From positions 1 to 38,960 of the forward strand of contig JAILDR010000006.1 in the NCBI GenBank assembly GCA_024689285.1: a DNA stretch of 38,960 nt. Direction: 5' to 3'. The position numbers were made by a program, and so were the translations under genes. The notes beneath the pieces are model-generated. The model had not been told where the DNA came from, ran no database searches, and was given only the letters and a program-made list of their open reading frames with translations. This document shows, piece by piece, positions 15,071-23,228 of this stretch; position 1 is the first letter of the stretch, and each line of letters starts with the position of its first letter. The DNA comes from Bacteroidales bacterium. Its GTDB lineage: Bacteria > Bacteroidota > Bacteroidia > Bacteroidales > F082.

Positions 15071-17434
15071 TTACTTCTTTACCGCAATTTTCTTTACCGT
15101 TATGCCCTTGTCGGTTGCGATGCGGACAAGATAGCAGCCCGGTCTATAGCCGCTGAGGTCAAGGGTGGCGTTGCCTTCCGCAAGAGTCTCGCTAAGTGTC
15201 TGTCCCAGCAGATTGTTCACGGTGATTTGCATTACGCCATTCCCGCTCACGTTGAGCAGGCCGTTGGTTGGGTTGGGGTAGACATTGATACTTTCATCGG
15301 TATTCTCTTCGGTATCGGTGATCCAGAACTGCACATCCCACCATTCCGATTCGCATTGCTCTTCTCCACGGATATATACGCAGTTGACGGAATATACGAC
15401 CCATTCGCTTTGAATCTGGTCGTAGGTATTGTCGAAATACTCATAACTGTTATTGCCGTCATAAGGGATCTCGGCAATGAGTTCTTCATCTTTGTAGACT
15501 CCTGTTGAACGAAGCACCTTGAAGTGATGCAGGTATGAGGTGATTTCGGGTTGATCCCAAGAGATGTAGGCGCCAAACTCCTCGTTATTGTGCCATTGAT
15601 ACTCGCCATAAATGTTCTGCACGGGATAGCACACCAACGGGGCTTCCTCGCAGTTGTTCTCGTAGGTCATGAAGACACCATCCTCAAGCTCGTCGCTTTC
15701 GAAGAGTTCGTTGCCAAAGGAGTCGAAGATGCTGAACGAACATTCGTAGTCGGTGTCGTATTCCTCGGAGGTGTGATACCAGCCGTGGTTCCAGACGAAA
15801 TTAAGTTCACCTCTCAGCAGGGGCAGGTCAACCACCAAGTCAGAGCCTTGTTCCATCGTGATGATGGCAATGCGTTGGCCGCTTTCTGAGGTGACGCTGA
15901 TAGCTGCACCTTTCCAACCGTCCTCGCCGTCATCATGAAGCTGGAATACGACGTTACACTTCTCTCCAACGAGGACCTTGCGGTAGGTGGTGCGGCTGAT
16001 GCCCGCTTCGTTGGTGACGTAGATGGCGTATTCATAGAGACCCGGCTCAAGGTTGTTGTCTTCGTATTCCATATTGGCACCCACTTGGGCATCGGTCAGT
16101 TCGGCAATGGCTTCAAAATTGCGGCGCAACGTGAGGGAAGTAATATCCGTAAGGGGATTGCCATTGAGGTCGGTAGTGGGATTGGTCCAGCTGAGGCGGA
16201 CACCGTCGAAGCTGACCATCTCTGTCGCCTGCATATTGCTTACGCTGTCGGGACGGGAGTAATACTCGTCGTTTTGCGGAATGATGTGTCCCGTGAATCC
16301 GTTGTAAGAGTTGAAAGCGTATTTGGTAGTGTTGAGTGCACCGATGGGGCACCAGGCGTTGTCGCGACCGCTCCAGCCCCAGTTGAAGTGGAAGTAGTCG
16401 TTCTCGTCGTAGCCGTCGCACACGAAGGCGTGACCGCCTGCACCGGTGTCGTCCTGACCACTATAATAAAGAGGTATATGCTCGTCTAAACCTCCATCCT
16501 TCAGCATCTGTGCCCATTCCTGGTTGGAATAGCCGCCCCACCAGCCACCACCCCAATTGGTCTCGTGATTGTCGCAGTCGTAGCGGAAATAGTTACGCAA
16601 GGCATCGGGTACATCGTCGGAATAGGCACCGCTGCCGTGGCCGCTGTACATCATGTTGACGGAGATGCCGAGATGGTGTAGCAGCTGGGCTGTCTCAAAA
16701 TATTCTTCTTCGGTGCTGGTTGAGTCCAAGACGTTGGGCATCAACTCAAAGTTGTATTCTGTTTCACCGAAGTTGGCGCTCTGTTGCGCATAACCCTCAG
16801 GATGGTATGAATGTGAGCCTGTGCCTTGGGCGGGCCATCCCCAGAATTTCATCACCTGACCCATGGCTGTGGCAACGCATCCGGCATAGACGTGACCGCC
16901 ATCGCCCTCAGGGTCTTCAGGGCATTGGCTGTTCCAGGGATAGTTCTGGTGCCAGAGCGTCTGGCACAGTTCGTCCACCACGACGCGGGTCTGATGGCTT
17001 CTGTTGAGGCCGCCCGTCTCGTTCACCGATTTCCATTCAGCGACGATATCGGACGTTGCCGTGAGGTTGTGCTCGCGTACGTATTGGATTTCCTTGCGGA
17101 ATGCGTCCTGCGTAAAGGCAAAGCCTTCCGACACGTGTTGCGGATCATATTGTCCTTTGGTGGAGTAGGCGAGAATGGGCTTTACTCTGTCGTCGCCTGC
17201 CACAATGACGAAACCTTCATCGCCTGTAACGTTGAAGACATAGTAGTCGATAGCCCCACGGTGGACCGCGGTGCTGACCAATTGCACCTGAATATCAGTG
17301 TTTCTTTGATATAAAGCGGTGGTGCTCAGAAATTTTGCAGCTACTATTTGTGCTTTTTGTTGGTCAACTGGACCAGCCAGTATGCTGCCAAAGCCAAGTG
17401 TGATTAGGCAGAGAGAGAGGAATAGTTTTTTCAT
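15071..17434 (-). CDS. C10-family (streptopain-like) cysteine protease with type IX sorting domain
   Basis: The 787-residue precursor has a Sec signal peptide (about 1-20), an inhibitory propeptide (about 21-150, including YYVFNVTGDEGFVIVAGDDR) and a papain-fold C10 domain. The catalytic Cys186 lies in YAGCVATAMGQVMKFWGWP, the catalytic His335 in GAGGHAFVCDGYD, and the conserved NWGWSG follows. Relatives include SpeB, PrtT and interpain A, which are secreted and activated by removal of the propeptide. After about residue 395 come Fn3-like and other beta domains, then a type IX sorting domain (about 712-787: INVYPNPTNGLLNVSG ... GITVKKIAVKK). It probably degrades host or dietary protein at the cell surface. 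The gene follows ettA after a terminator and has no clear promoter match. Confidence 0.92.
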   Translation of the reverse strand: MKKLFLSLCLITLGFGSILAGPVDQQKAQIVAAKFLSTTALYQRNTDIQVQLVSTAVHRGAIDYYVFNVTGDEGFVIVAGDDRVKPILAYSTKGQYDPQHVSEGFAFTQDAFRKEIQYVREHNLTATSDIVAEWKSVNETGGLNRSHQTRVVVDELCQTLWHQNYPWNSQCPEDPEGDGGHVYAGCVATAMGQVMKFWGWPAQGTGSHSYHPEGYAQQSANFGETEYNFELMPNVLDSTSTEEEYFETAQLLHHLGISVNMMYSGHGSGAYSDDVPDALRNYFRYDCDNHETNWGGGWWGGYSNQEWAQMLKDGGLDEHIPLYYSGQDDTGAGGHAFVCDGYDENDYFHFNWGWSGRDNAWCPIGALNTTKYAFNSYNGFTGHIIPQNDEYYSRPDSVSNMQATEMVSFDGVRLSWTNPTTDLNGNPLTDITSLTLRRNFEAIAELTDAQVGANMEYEDNNLEPGLYEYAIYVTNEAGISRTTYRKVLVGEKCNVVFQLHDDGEDGWKGAAISVTSESGQRIAIITMEQGSDLVVDLPLLRGELNFVWNHGWYHTSEEYDTDYECSFSIFDSFGNELFESDELEDGVFMTYENNCEEAPLVCYPVQNIYGEYQWHNNEEFGAYISWDQPEITSYLHHFKVLRSTGVYKDEELIAEIPYDGNNSYEYFDNTYDQIQSEWVVYSVNCVYIRGEEQCESEWWDVQFWITDTEENTDESINVYPNPTNGLLNVSGNGVMQITVNNLLGQTLSETLAEGNATLDLSGYRPGCYLVRIATDKGITVKKIAVKK

Positions 17435-17458
17435 TTTTTTTGATTATGATGTTTGAAG

Positions 17459-17483
17459 AAAAGGGAGGCGGCCTCCCTTTTCT
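17459..17483 (-). terminator. Terminator after ettA
   Basis: On the minus strand AAAGGGAGG pairs with CCTCCCTTT around a three-base loop and is followed by TTTCTTC. It lies between the ettA stop at 17487 and the protease start at 17434, so the protease probably needs its own promoter. Confidence 0.75.
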
Positions 17484-17486
17484 GTT

Positions 17487-19166
17487 TTAATCGACTTTCA
17501 GTTTCTTATATCTGAACCGTTTGGGTTCCACGTTGCCGAGTCGTTTCAGCTTGTTTTCCTCGTATTCGGAGTAACTGCCCTCGAAGAAATAGACCTGCGA
17601 GTTGCCCTCAAAGGCAAGGATATGCGTGGCCACACGGTCGAGGAACCAGCGGTCGTGGCTGATGATGACGGCACAACCAGCGAAGTTCTCCAAGCCTTCT
17701 TCCAAAGCACGCAACGTATTCACGTCGATATCGTTGGTGGGCTCGTCCAAGAGGAGCACGTTGGCTTCCTGTTTCAAAGTCAAGGCCAGATGCATACGAT
17801 TGCGCTCACCGCCCGACAGCACCCCGGCTTTCTTCTGCTGGTCGTTGCCTCCAAAGTTGAAGCGCGAGACGTAGGCGCGCGAGTTCATGCTGCGTTTGCC
17901 TAATTGGATAAGGTCGTTGCCGCCGCTGATAATTTCCCAGACGGTCTTCTCGGGGTCAATCTCAGCGTGTTGCTGATCCACGTAGCCAATCTTCACCGTC
18001 TCACCCACCTCGAAAGTGCCTGAGTCGGGCTTCTCCAATCCCATGATGAGGCGGAACAGCGTTGTTTTTCCTGCGCCATTGGGGCCGATAACGCCCACGA
18101 TGCCGCCTTGCGGCAGGCTGAAGCTCAGGTTCTCAAACAGCAGTTTGTCGCCGTATGCCTTAGTCACATTGTGAGCCTCGATGACTTTCGCACCAAGGCG
18201 GTCGCCATTGGGGATATAGATTTCGAGCTTCTCTTCCTTTTCCTTCACGTCCTCGTTGAGCATCTTCTCATACGATTCCAGACGGGCTTTACCCTTGGCG
18301 TGACGCGCTTTGGGGGCCATGCGTACCCATTCCAATTCTCTTTCGAGGGTCTTGCGGCGCTTGCTTTCGGTCTTTTCCTCCAACGCGAGGCGAGCGGTCT
18401 TCTGGTCGAGCCACGAGGAGTAGTTGCCTTTCCACGGGATGCCTTCGCCTCTGTCTAATTCAAGAATCCAGCCAGCCACGTGGTCGAGGAAGTAGCGGTC
18501 GTGGGTGACGGCGATGACGGTGCCCTTATATTGCTGTAGGTGGCTCTCCAACCATTGGATGCTCTCGGCATCAAGGTGGTTGGTGGGCTCGTCTAAGAGC
18601 AGGATGTCGGGCTCTTGCAACAGCAGCCGGCACAAGGCCACGCGGCGGCGCTCGCCTCCCGAGAGGCTCTTCACAGGCGTGTCGCCATCGGGACAATTGA
18701 GGGCGTCCATAGCGCGTTCCAGTTTGTTGTCGAGTTCCCAAGCGTCGTGCTGCTCAATGAGTTCGGTCAACTCTCCTTGGCGGGCAATCAGTTTGTCGAA
18801 GTCGGCATCAGGTTCAGCGAATTTGTTGTTGATTTCCTCGTATTCCTTGAGGATGTCCACGATTTCCTGCACACCTTCCTCCACCACTTGGCGGACAGTC
18901 TTGTTGTCGTCCAATTGTGGCTCCTGGTCGAGCATGCCCACGGAATAACCGGGTGAGAACACCACTTCGCCGTTATACGATTTCTCCTTGCCGGCAATGA
19001 TGCGCAGCAAGGTTGATTTACCTGCACCGTTCAGGCCGATGATGCCGATTTTGGCACCATAGAAGAAGGAGAGGTAGATGTCTTTCAGTATTTGTCGTGA
19101 CGGCGGGATAACTTTGCTCACGCCCACCATCGAGAAGATGATTTTTTTGTCGTCGGGTTGTGCCAT
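17487..19166 (-). CDS. ettA: ABC-F translation factor EttA (energy-dependent translational throttle)
   Basis: The 559-residue protein has two ABC ATPase domains and no membrane helices, as in ABC-F factors that act on the ribosome. Domain 1 has Walker A GLNGAGKST (about 44-52), the signature SLSGGERRRVALCRLLL and Walker B ILLLDEPTNHLDAESI. Domain 2 has GPNGAGKTTLF, VLSGGERNRMHLAL and VLLLDEPTNDIDVNTLRAL. The arm and inter-domain P-site tRNA-interaction motif region carries RKTLERELEWVRMAPKARHA, diagnostic for the EttA subgroup over Uup or the resistance ABC-Fs. EttA binds the ribosomal E site and gates entry into elongation according to ATP/ADP. Length fits the E. coli protein (about 555). 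It follows a small secreted-protein gene by 28 nt and may be co-transcribed with it. Confidence 0.95.
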   Translation of the reverse strand: MAQPDDKKIIFSMVGVSKVIPPSRQILKDIYLSFFYGAKIGIIGLNGAGKSTLLRIIAGKEKSYNGEVVFSPGYSVGMLDQEPQLDDNKTVRQVVEEGVQEIVDILKEYEEINNKFAEPDADFDKLIARQGELTELIEQHDAWELDNKLERAMDALNCPDGDTPVKSLSGGERRRVALCRLLLQEPDILLLDEPTNHLDAESIQWLESHLQQYKGTVIAVTHDRYFLDHVAGWILELDRGEGIPWKGNYSSWLDQKTARLALEEKTESKRRKTLERELEWVRMAPKARHAKGKARLESYEKMLNEDVKEKEEKLEIYIPNGDRLGAKVIEAHNVTKAYGDKLLFENLSFSLPQGGIVGVIGPNGAGKTTLFRLIMGLEKPDSGTFEVGETVKIGYVDQQHAEIDPEKTVWEIISGGNDLIQLGKRSMNSRAYVSRFNFGGNDQQKKAGVLSGGERNRMHLALTLKQEANVLLLDEPTNDIDVNTLRALEEGLENFAGCAVIISHDRWFLDRVATHILAFEGNSQVYFFEGSYSEYEENKLKRLGNVEPKRFRYKKLKVD

Positions 19167-19194
19167 AATATTATGATTTTAATTTTATTCCATA

Positions 19195-19809
19195 TTATTG
19201 ATGTTCAATTACTTCTACTAATCCAAAATTGATTTGAATGTTGTTATAAATGAATTTCATATTGGTAAAACCGTTTTGGCTATTAAAAGTGTATTGTAAA
19301 ATCCAATTGCCTAATCTATTGTTTGCGTGACCCGAAATAATGATGATGTCACCATCGCATTCGACATGCATTTTGTAACGGATATATCCGAATTTTTCAA
19401 GAAAATCAATGCTCCCGAGAAAAGAACGTTTGTATTTCTTTCCGCATTTTATAGGAAATTCGATTTCGGGGAACGGGAAGTATTCGAGGATGCTAAACTT
19501 ATCAGAACGAGGAGGATGCATCCAAATCATCTTTTGGTTTTCTATGATGCCTGTGGTTTCAGAAATCTGATATGGCCATTTTTCAACAAGACTATCCGAC
19601 ACGTTGCGGTAAGCATAGACAAGTTCATGCTGTTTGGAGTCAAATTCCCAAGTGTTTTCTGTAGTCCACATACTGATATAGCAAGAGTCTTTGGCAGTAT
19701 CAGTCAAGTATTTGGCAAGAAAAACAAACTCTTTATTAGGCTTATAAATAGTTTGTGCGTTCATGCTTATTGAACTCAAAAACAACGCTATGAGAAAGAC
19801 TTTTTTCAT
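19195..19809 (-). CDS. Small secreted or periplasmic protein of unknown function
   Basis: The 204-residue product starts with a Sec signal peptide (MKKVFLIALFLSSISMNA, then Q). The mature part is beta-rich with many aromatic residues (WTTENTWEFDSKQHELVYAY, IGSIDFLEKFG-type strands, GNWILQYTFNSQNGFTN). No lipobox, sorting domain or enzyme motif is visible. Its ATG overlaps the TGA of the BRO-N gene by 4 nt (19806-19809), so it is translationally coupled to a predicted DNA-binding protein, an odd pairing for a secreted protein. The lower G+C than neighbouring core genes suggests an accessory gene. Confidence 0.75.
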   Translation of the reverse strand: MKKVFLIALFLSSISMNAQTIYKPNKEFVFLAKYLTDTAKDSCYISMWTTENTWEFDSKQHELVYAYRNVSDSLVEKWPYQISETTGIIENQKMIWMHPPRSDKFSILEYFPFPEIEFPIKCGKKYKRSFLGSIDFLEKFGYIRYKMHVECDGDIIIISGHANNRLGNWILQYTFNSQNGFTNMKFIYNNIQINFGLVEVIEHQ

Positions 19810-20666
19810 TCGTTATTTTCCTCTTTCAATTCCTTTATCTCGACATCCTCAACGGGAGCAAGATAATCCGAAGCCTTGGCAGGCGAAACCACGCTGTGGC
19901 CCAGTTCTTTTTCCAAGTCGTGCCGTGCGTTTTTGGCAATTCTGCCGCCGGCTTGGGCGGTTTGTCTGCTTTCGTCGAAGCCTTTCGGATTGCGTTGGCG
20001 GGAGATTTCGGTAGTCGCCACTTCCGCCAAGGTGTTGAGCGCCAATTCGATATTGGTCATGTTGTCGCGCAGGTTCTCTTTGGTGAGGCCTTTGTATTGC
20101 TTGTATTCGCCCGTCGTCATGCCGCTCCAAGCCTTGGTGAGGACGTTGGTCAGCACGGCGAAGTCCTTTTGCTCATGTATGCCAGAGCGTTCCCATTCGT
20201 CGGTCAGCTCCTTGCGCATCTTGATGGACTTCATGCGCTCGTTGATCCAGCGGTCGCTGTAGCCTTGTCGACGATAGTCCTCCACGGCCATTTGGAAAGT
20301 CAGTTCGGGGTCAATCATCTGGTCGATGCGTTGGGCACCCACTTCGGCGAGCCAACGTTTCAAAGGCTCGGCCTTCGGTGATGGAATGGATTGGATAATG
20401 CGGAAAACCTCCTCTAAATCAGCGACATCGGTGAGACGCATTTTGCCGTCTTGTGAGGGTAATTTCAACTGTCCCAAATTTTGGGACGTTTCATTTCCTT
20501 CTTCTTTTAGTTTTGTTTTCAAAGCACTCCAATACTTTCTTGGACGTGGGCTTTCGGTAAGCACCTGAATAATATCCACTACAGAGAAATAATATTTCTC
20601 CTTTTCTGCGTCCCAAACGACGCGAATTTGTTTGTTCTCAAAGAGTTGTATGGCTAATTGTTCCAT
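19806..20666 (-). CDS. BRO-N domain protein (phage antirepressor-like)
   Basis: The 286-residue protein has an N-terminal BRO-N domain (about 1-115): an FENKQIRVVWD strand, YYFSVVDIIQVLTESPRPRKYW and a later PLKRWLAEVGAQRIDQM. BRO-N domains bind DNA and are common in viral and phage antirepressors and in chromosomal genes of Bacteroidetes. The C-terminal half is helical and charged, with EDYRRQGYSDRWINERMKSI and a KAWSGMTTGEYKQYKGLTKE motif typical of this chromosomal family, and ends in an acidic KELKEENNE. No other phage genes are present, so it may be an old, domesticated or stand-alone element. A REP pair precedes it and its leader is A/C-rich. Confidence 0.85.
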   Translation of the reverse strand: MEQLAIQLFENKQIRVVWDAEKEKYYFSVVDIIQVLTESPRPRKYWSALKTKLKEEGNETSQNLGQLKLPSQDGKMRLTDVADLEEVFRIIQSIPSPKAEPLKRWLAEVGAQRIDQMIDPELTFQMAVEDYRRQGYSDRWINERMKSIKMRKELTDEWERSGIHEQKDFAVLTNVLTKAWSGMTTGEYKQYKGLTKENLRDNMTNIELALNTLAEVATTEISRQRNPKGFDESRQTAQAGGRIAKNARHDLEKELGHSVVSPAKASDYLAPVEDVEIKELKEENNE

Positions 20667-20690
20667 AGTTTAATAGTTGTTTGTTGATTT

Positions 20691-20717
20691 GTAGGGCTGT
20701 CGTATCACGGCAGCCGT
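20691..20717 (+). repeat. REP-like palindrome, family 2, unit A
   Basis: GTAGGGCTGTCG...CGGCAGCCG; the core GGCTGTCG pairs with CGGCAGCC (one G-U) over a TATCA loop. It is inverted relative to unit B 16 nt away, and a third copy lies at 29210-29236. Confidence 0.75.
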
Positions 20718-20727
20718 ATTCGGTCGA

Positions 20728-21927
20728 TTATTTGCGGCTGCCACGGTGTGACAGTCCTACAACGGCCACCATCGCCTCCTCCAATCGTTCCGTCGCTCGC
20801 CCCCAATCATAAACCCGATTCGTAAATTCAAACCCCGCTTGGGCAATCTGCTCTACTTTTTGCGCATCTGTCAATAAGGTGATGATATTTTTAGCCATTT
20901 CTTCCGCGTTGCTGCCAATCAAAATTTCCTCATCAGGTTTTGCGCCCAAAGAGGCGTTGGCTAAGGGTGAGGTGATGGCGGGCAGGCGCATCGACATGGC
21001 CTCCAACAGCTTGTTTTGCAGTCCCGTACCGATGCGCATCGGGGCGATGAAGACACGGCTCTGCGCGTATGCGTCGCGGATGTCGTCTAACCAGCCGCTG
21101 ACGATGATTTTTTCGGAGGCGGCTTTCTTCACCCTTGGTTCAGGGGTGGCGCCAGCGATGTAAAGGGTGGTTTCGGGCCGCGACTTCCACACGATGGGAA
21201 GGATTTCATTGGCCAAATAATCCACGGCGTTCACGTTAGGCGGGTAGCTCATGTTGCCCGTAAAGACGAGGTCGTATTTCTTCTCACGTTCCTGTGGCTT
21301 GAAAAAGTCGTGGTCCACGCCGTTGGGGATGATGAGGATTTCGTTGCGTTTCTCGTGGGGGAACAAGGCTCTGTCGGGCTCGCTGATGATGCTGCGCACG
21401 TCGAATTGGTCGAAAGTGATGGCCTCGAAATGCTTCAGACGACGGTATTCCATGTTGAATACAGGACGTGTGATGAAAGAGGCGATATTGGCGCGGCGCT
21501 TCATGCCGTAGGAGAAGATGTCTTGATAGTCAATGGCTTTTGGGATGTCTTTGTGGCGGATGTATTCTGCCGTGCGCAGCAACTGGCCGTAGAGTATGTC
21601 GGGTTTGTGCTTGACGATCAGGCTGTTGATTCTCTTGGCGGCTCTGTGGTTGTAGAAATAGCCACATTGCATGGGCAGACTCTTGAGGAATGCGCGGACG
21701 AGACCCAATAGTATCTGCAATTTCGAAATCCTGATGAAATTGATGGACTGGCAATAGGGCTGTAAAGCCCGAAAAGCGTCCTGCTCGTTGACTTTCGGAC
21801 TGTCGTTTAATGCGCAAAGAACGATTTCGTTGCGTTTGGACAATTGTTTTATCTGGTTGAAAGCCCGCAACTTGTCGCCTTTTTCAAGCGGATAAGGGAT
21901 ACGGGGTAAGAGTACAAAAATCTTCAT
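20728..21927 (-). CDS. GT4-family glycosyltransferase with REP-encoded C-terminus
   Basis: From the ATG at 21927 the protein is 399 residues; an ATG seven codons upstream lies beyond the usual MKIFVLLPRIPYP start, close to the -7 box. The fold is GT-B: the N-terminal domain starts KIFVLLPRIPYPLEKGDKLR with the conserved glycine-rich acceptor loop, and the C-terminal domain has IIPNGVDHDFF, YDLVFTGNMSYPPNVNAV, SGWLDDIRDAYAQSRVFIAP and GTGLQNKLLEAMSMRLPAITS (the E-x-7-E-type sugar-nucleotide site). It resembles the TIGR03087-like subgroup. The substrate is unknown, though an adjacent GT4 and LptF suggest surface-glycan or envelope work. The final residues GLSHRGSRK are encoded by REP unit B, suggesting the stop was displaced by a repeat insertion. 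Confidence 0.9.
   Translation of the reverse strand: MKIFVLLPRIPYPLEKGDKLRAFNQIKQLSKRNEIVLCALNDSPKVNEQDAFRALQPYCQSINFIRISKLQILLGLVRAFLKSLPMQCGYFYNHRAAKRINSLIVKHKPDILYGQLLRTAEYIRHKDIPKAIDYQDIFSYGMKRRANIASFITRPVFNMEYRRLKHFEAITFDQFDVRSIISEPDRALFPHEKRNEILIIPNGVDHDFFKPQEREKKYDLVFTGNMSYPPNVNAVDYLANEILPIVWKSRPETTLYIAGATPEPRVKKAASEKIIVSGWLDDIRDAYAQSRVFIAPMRIGTGLQNKLLEAMSMRLPAITSPLANASLGAKPDEEILIGSNAEEMAKNIITLLTDAQKVEQIAQAGFEFTNRVYDWGRATERLEEAMVAVVGLSHRGSRK
20734..20760 (-). repeat. REP-like palindrome, family 2, unit B (inside a CDS end)
   Basis: On the minus strand it reads GTAGGACTGTCAC...GTGGCAGCCGC, a variant of unit A in the opposite orientation. It encodes the last residues of the glycosyltransferase. 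Together the two units can fold into one long hairpin. Confidence 0.75.
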
Positions 21928-21945
21928 CTCATCGGATTTAGGGGA

Positions 21946-21953
21946 CAAAGATA
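21946..21953 (-). promoter_or_regulatory. Promoter -7 element of the GT4 gene at 20728-21927
   Basis: On the minus strand TATCTTTG fits TAnnTTTG and lies 18 nt before the ATG at 21927. No -33 TTG is seen, since the region upstream is a repeat array. Confidence 0.6.
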
Positions 21954-21962
21954 GTGATTTTT

Positions 21963-22007
21963 GTTGAGTGTTGAGTGTTTAATTGTTTAATTGTTGGCTA
22001 TAGGCCA
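21963..22007. repeat. Degenerate 7/8-mer array between two glycosyltransferase genes
   Basis: On the plus strand: GTTGAGT, GTTGAGT, GTTTAAT, TGTTTAAT, then TATAGG-type units. It fills the gap between the two genes and resembles the arrays at 23236, 26388, 27519 and 28143. Confidence 0.6.
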
Positions 22008-22010
22008 TAG

Positions 22011-23228
22011 TTATAGGAAACTAATCTTACTACCGGGCTTAATCTGTTCATAAAACATGAGCAGACGGGCGATAATCTTGCGGTTGTCGTAGGTTTCTTC
22101 GACGAGTTTTCGTGCTGCGTGGCCAATTCTCACAGCGATTTCAGGGTTGGCGTTGATGCTGCGGATGGCCTCCACCATCTTGGCTTTGTTCTCTGCGATG
22201 ATGAGGTTCGCATCTTCCTTATAGAGAATGCCTTCGGCACCGACGCGAGTTGTGATGACGGTTTTGCCCATGGCCATGGATTCGATAATCTTGATACGGA
22301 TGCCGCTGCCAGCCAATAGGGGCACGATGGCTACGTCATTTTCGGCTACAAACGCCTTCGCGTCGGGCACTTCTCCGATTACGTCAACATTAGGGTTGTT
22401 GAGTGTGGTCAGCCATTCGGGCATATTGCGGCCTGCCAGGTGGTAGACGAATGATGGAACCTTCTCCACAGTTTTGGGCAGCACTTCGTCGATAAACCAG
22501 CGTATGCCTTCCTCGTTGGGCATCCAGTTCATGGAGCCGATGTGGTAGAACTTGGGGTGGCCTTCAATTTCGTATTTTGGCGTAAACTCCTCCGGGTAAA
22601 CGCCATACGGAATGTCGATGATGGGCTTGGAGCAGTATTTTCTGAAGAAAGCGGCGTCTTTTCTCGTGATGGCGGCTATGCCGTCGACGGTCTCTAAAGC
22701 CGAGAGTTCATACTCTTTTAATGTGTTGGTCAAGTGGTTGATATACCACCGTTTGATGAAGAATGTCGTCTCCTTGGCAATGCGTTCCCAAATCTTGTGC
22801 TCTACATTGTGGGCACGTAGCACAATCATGGCTTTTGAATGCTCGCGTATGGTCTCAACATAAGGTGCCATATATAGCATTTCTAACTGAACGACGTCGA
22901 AATGCTCTTTTTGCAACAGCTCTGCAAGTCGGGCCTTGAAGTCTTTCGAGATAAAGCGTTCCACATGGTATGATTTCCTGGTGAACAGGTTAATCAGGGC
23001 TTTCAAAGGCTTCACGTCGAGGTCAACGTTGATGAGCTCGATGCCGGTTTTCTTTCTGTATTCCTCGGGGATGTCGCTTTCGTTGACGTTATATTTCGGA
23101 CTGTTGACGGCTAATATCTTCACTTGGTGACCTGCCTCAAGCAGTCCGGTAATGATGCTGTTCATGGCCATGGGACCGCCTTCTGAGGCGGGGTAGGGGG
23201 GCTTGTTGCAAAGTAGTAGTATCTTCAT
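22011..23228 (-). CDS. GT4-family glycosyltransferase
   Basis: The 405-residue protein starts at the ATG at 23228 (MKILLLCNKPPYPASEGGP), which overlaps the lptF stop by 4 nt. An in-frame ATG 61 codons upstream lies within lptF and would precede the fold, so I reject it. GT-B features: the acceptor-side SEGGPMAMNSIITGLLEAGH loop, IVLRAHNVEHKIWERIA, IPYGVYPEEF, FYHIGSMNWMPNEEGIRWFI, VIGEVPDAKAFVAENDVAIV and the nucleotide-sugar site LLAGSGIRIKIIESMAMGKT. It is close to WsaF or TuaC-type enzymes of cell-surface polysaccharide synthesis. Together with the next GT4 gene and LptF it suggests an envelope-glycan locus. Its leader is the octamer array at 23236-23270, which also encodes the lptF C-terminus. 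Confidence 0.92.
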   Translation of the reverse strand: MKILLLCNKPPYPASEGGPMAMNSIITGLLEAGHQVKILAVNSPKYNVNESDIPEEYRKKTGIELINVDLDVKPLKALINLFTRKSYHVERFISKDFKARLAELLQKEHFDVVQLEMLYMAPYVETIREHSKAMIVLRAHNVEHKIWERIAKETTFFIKRWYINHLTNTLKEYELSALETVDGIAAITRKDAAFFRKYCSKPIIDIPYGVYPEEFTPKYEIEGHPKFYHIGSMNWMPNEEGIRWFIDEVLPKTVEKVPSFVYHLAGRNMPEWLTTLNNPNVDVIGEVPDAKAFVAENDVAIVPLLAGSGIRIKIIESMAMGKTVITTRVGAEGILYKEDANLIIAENKAKMVEAIRSINANPEIAVRIGHAARKLVEETYDNRKIIARLLMFYEQIKPGSKISFL

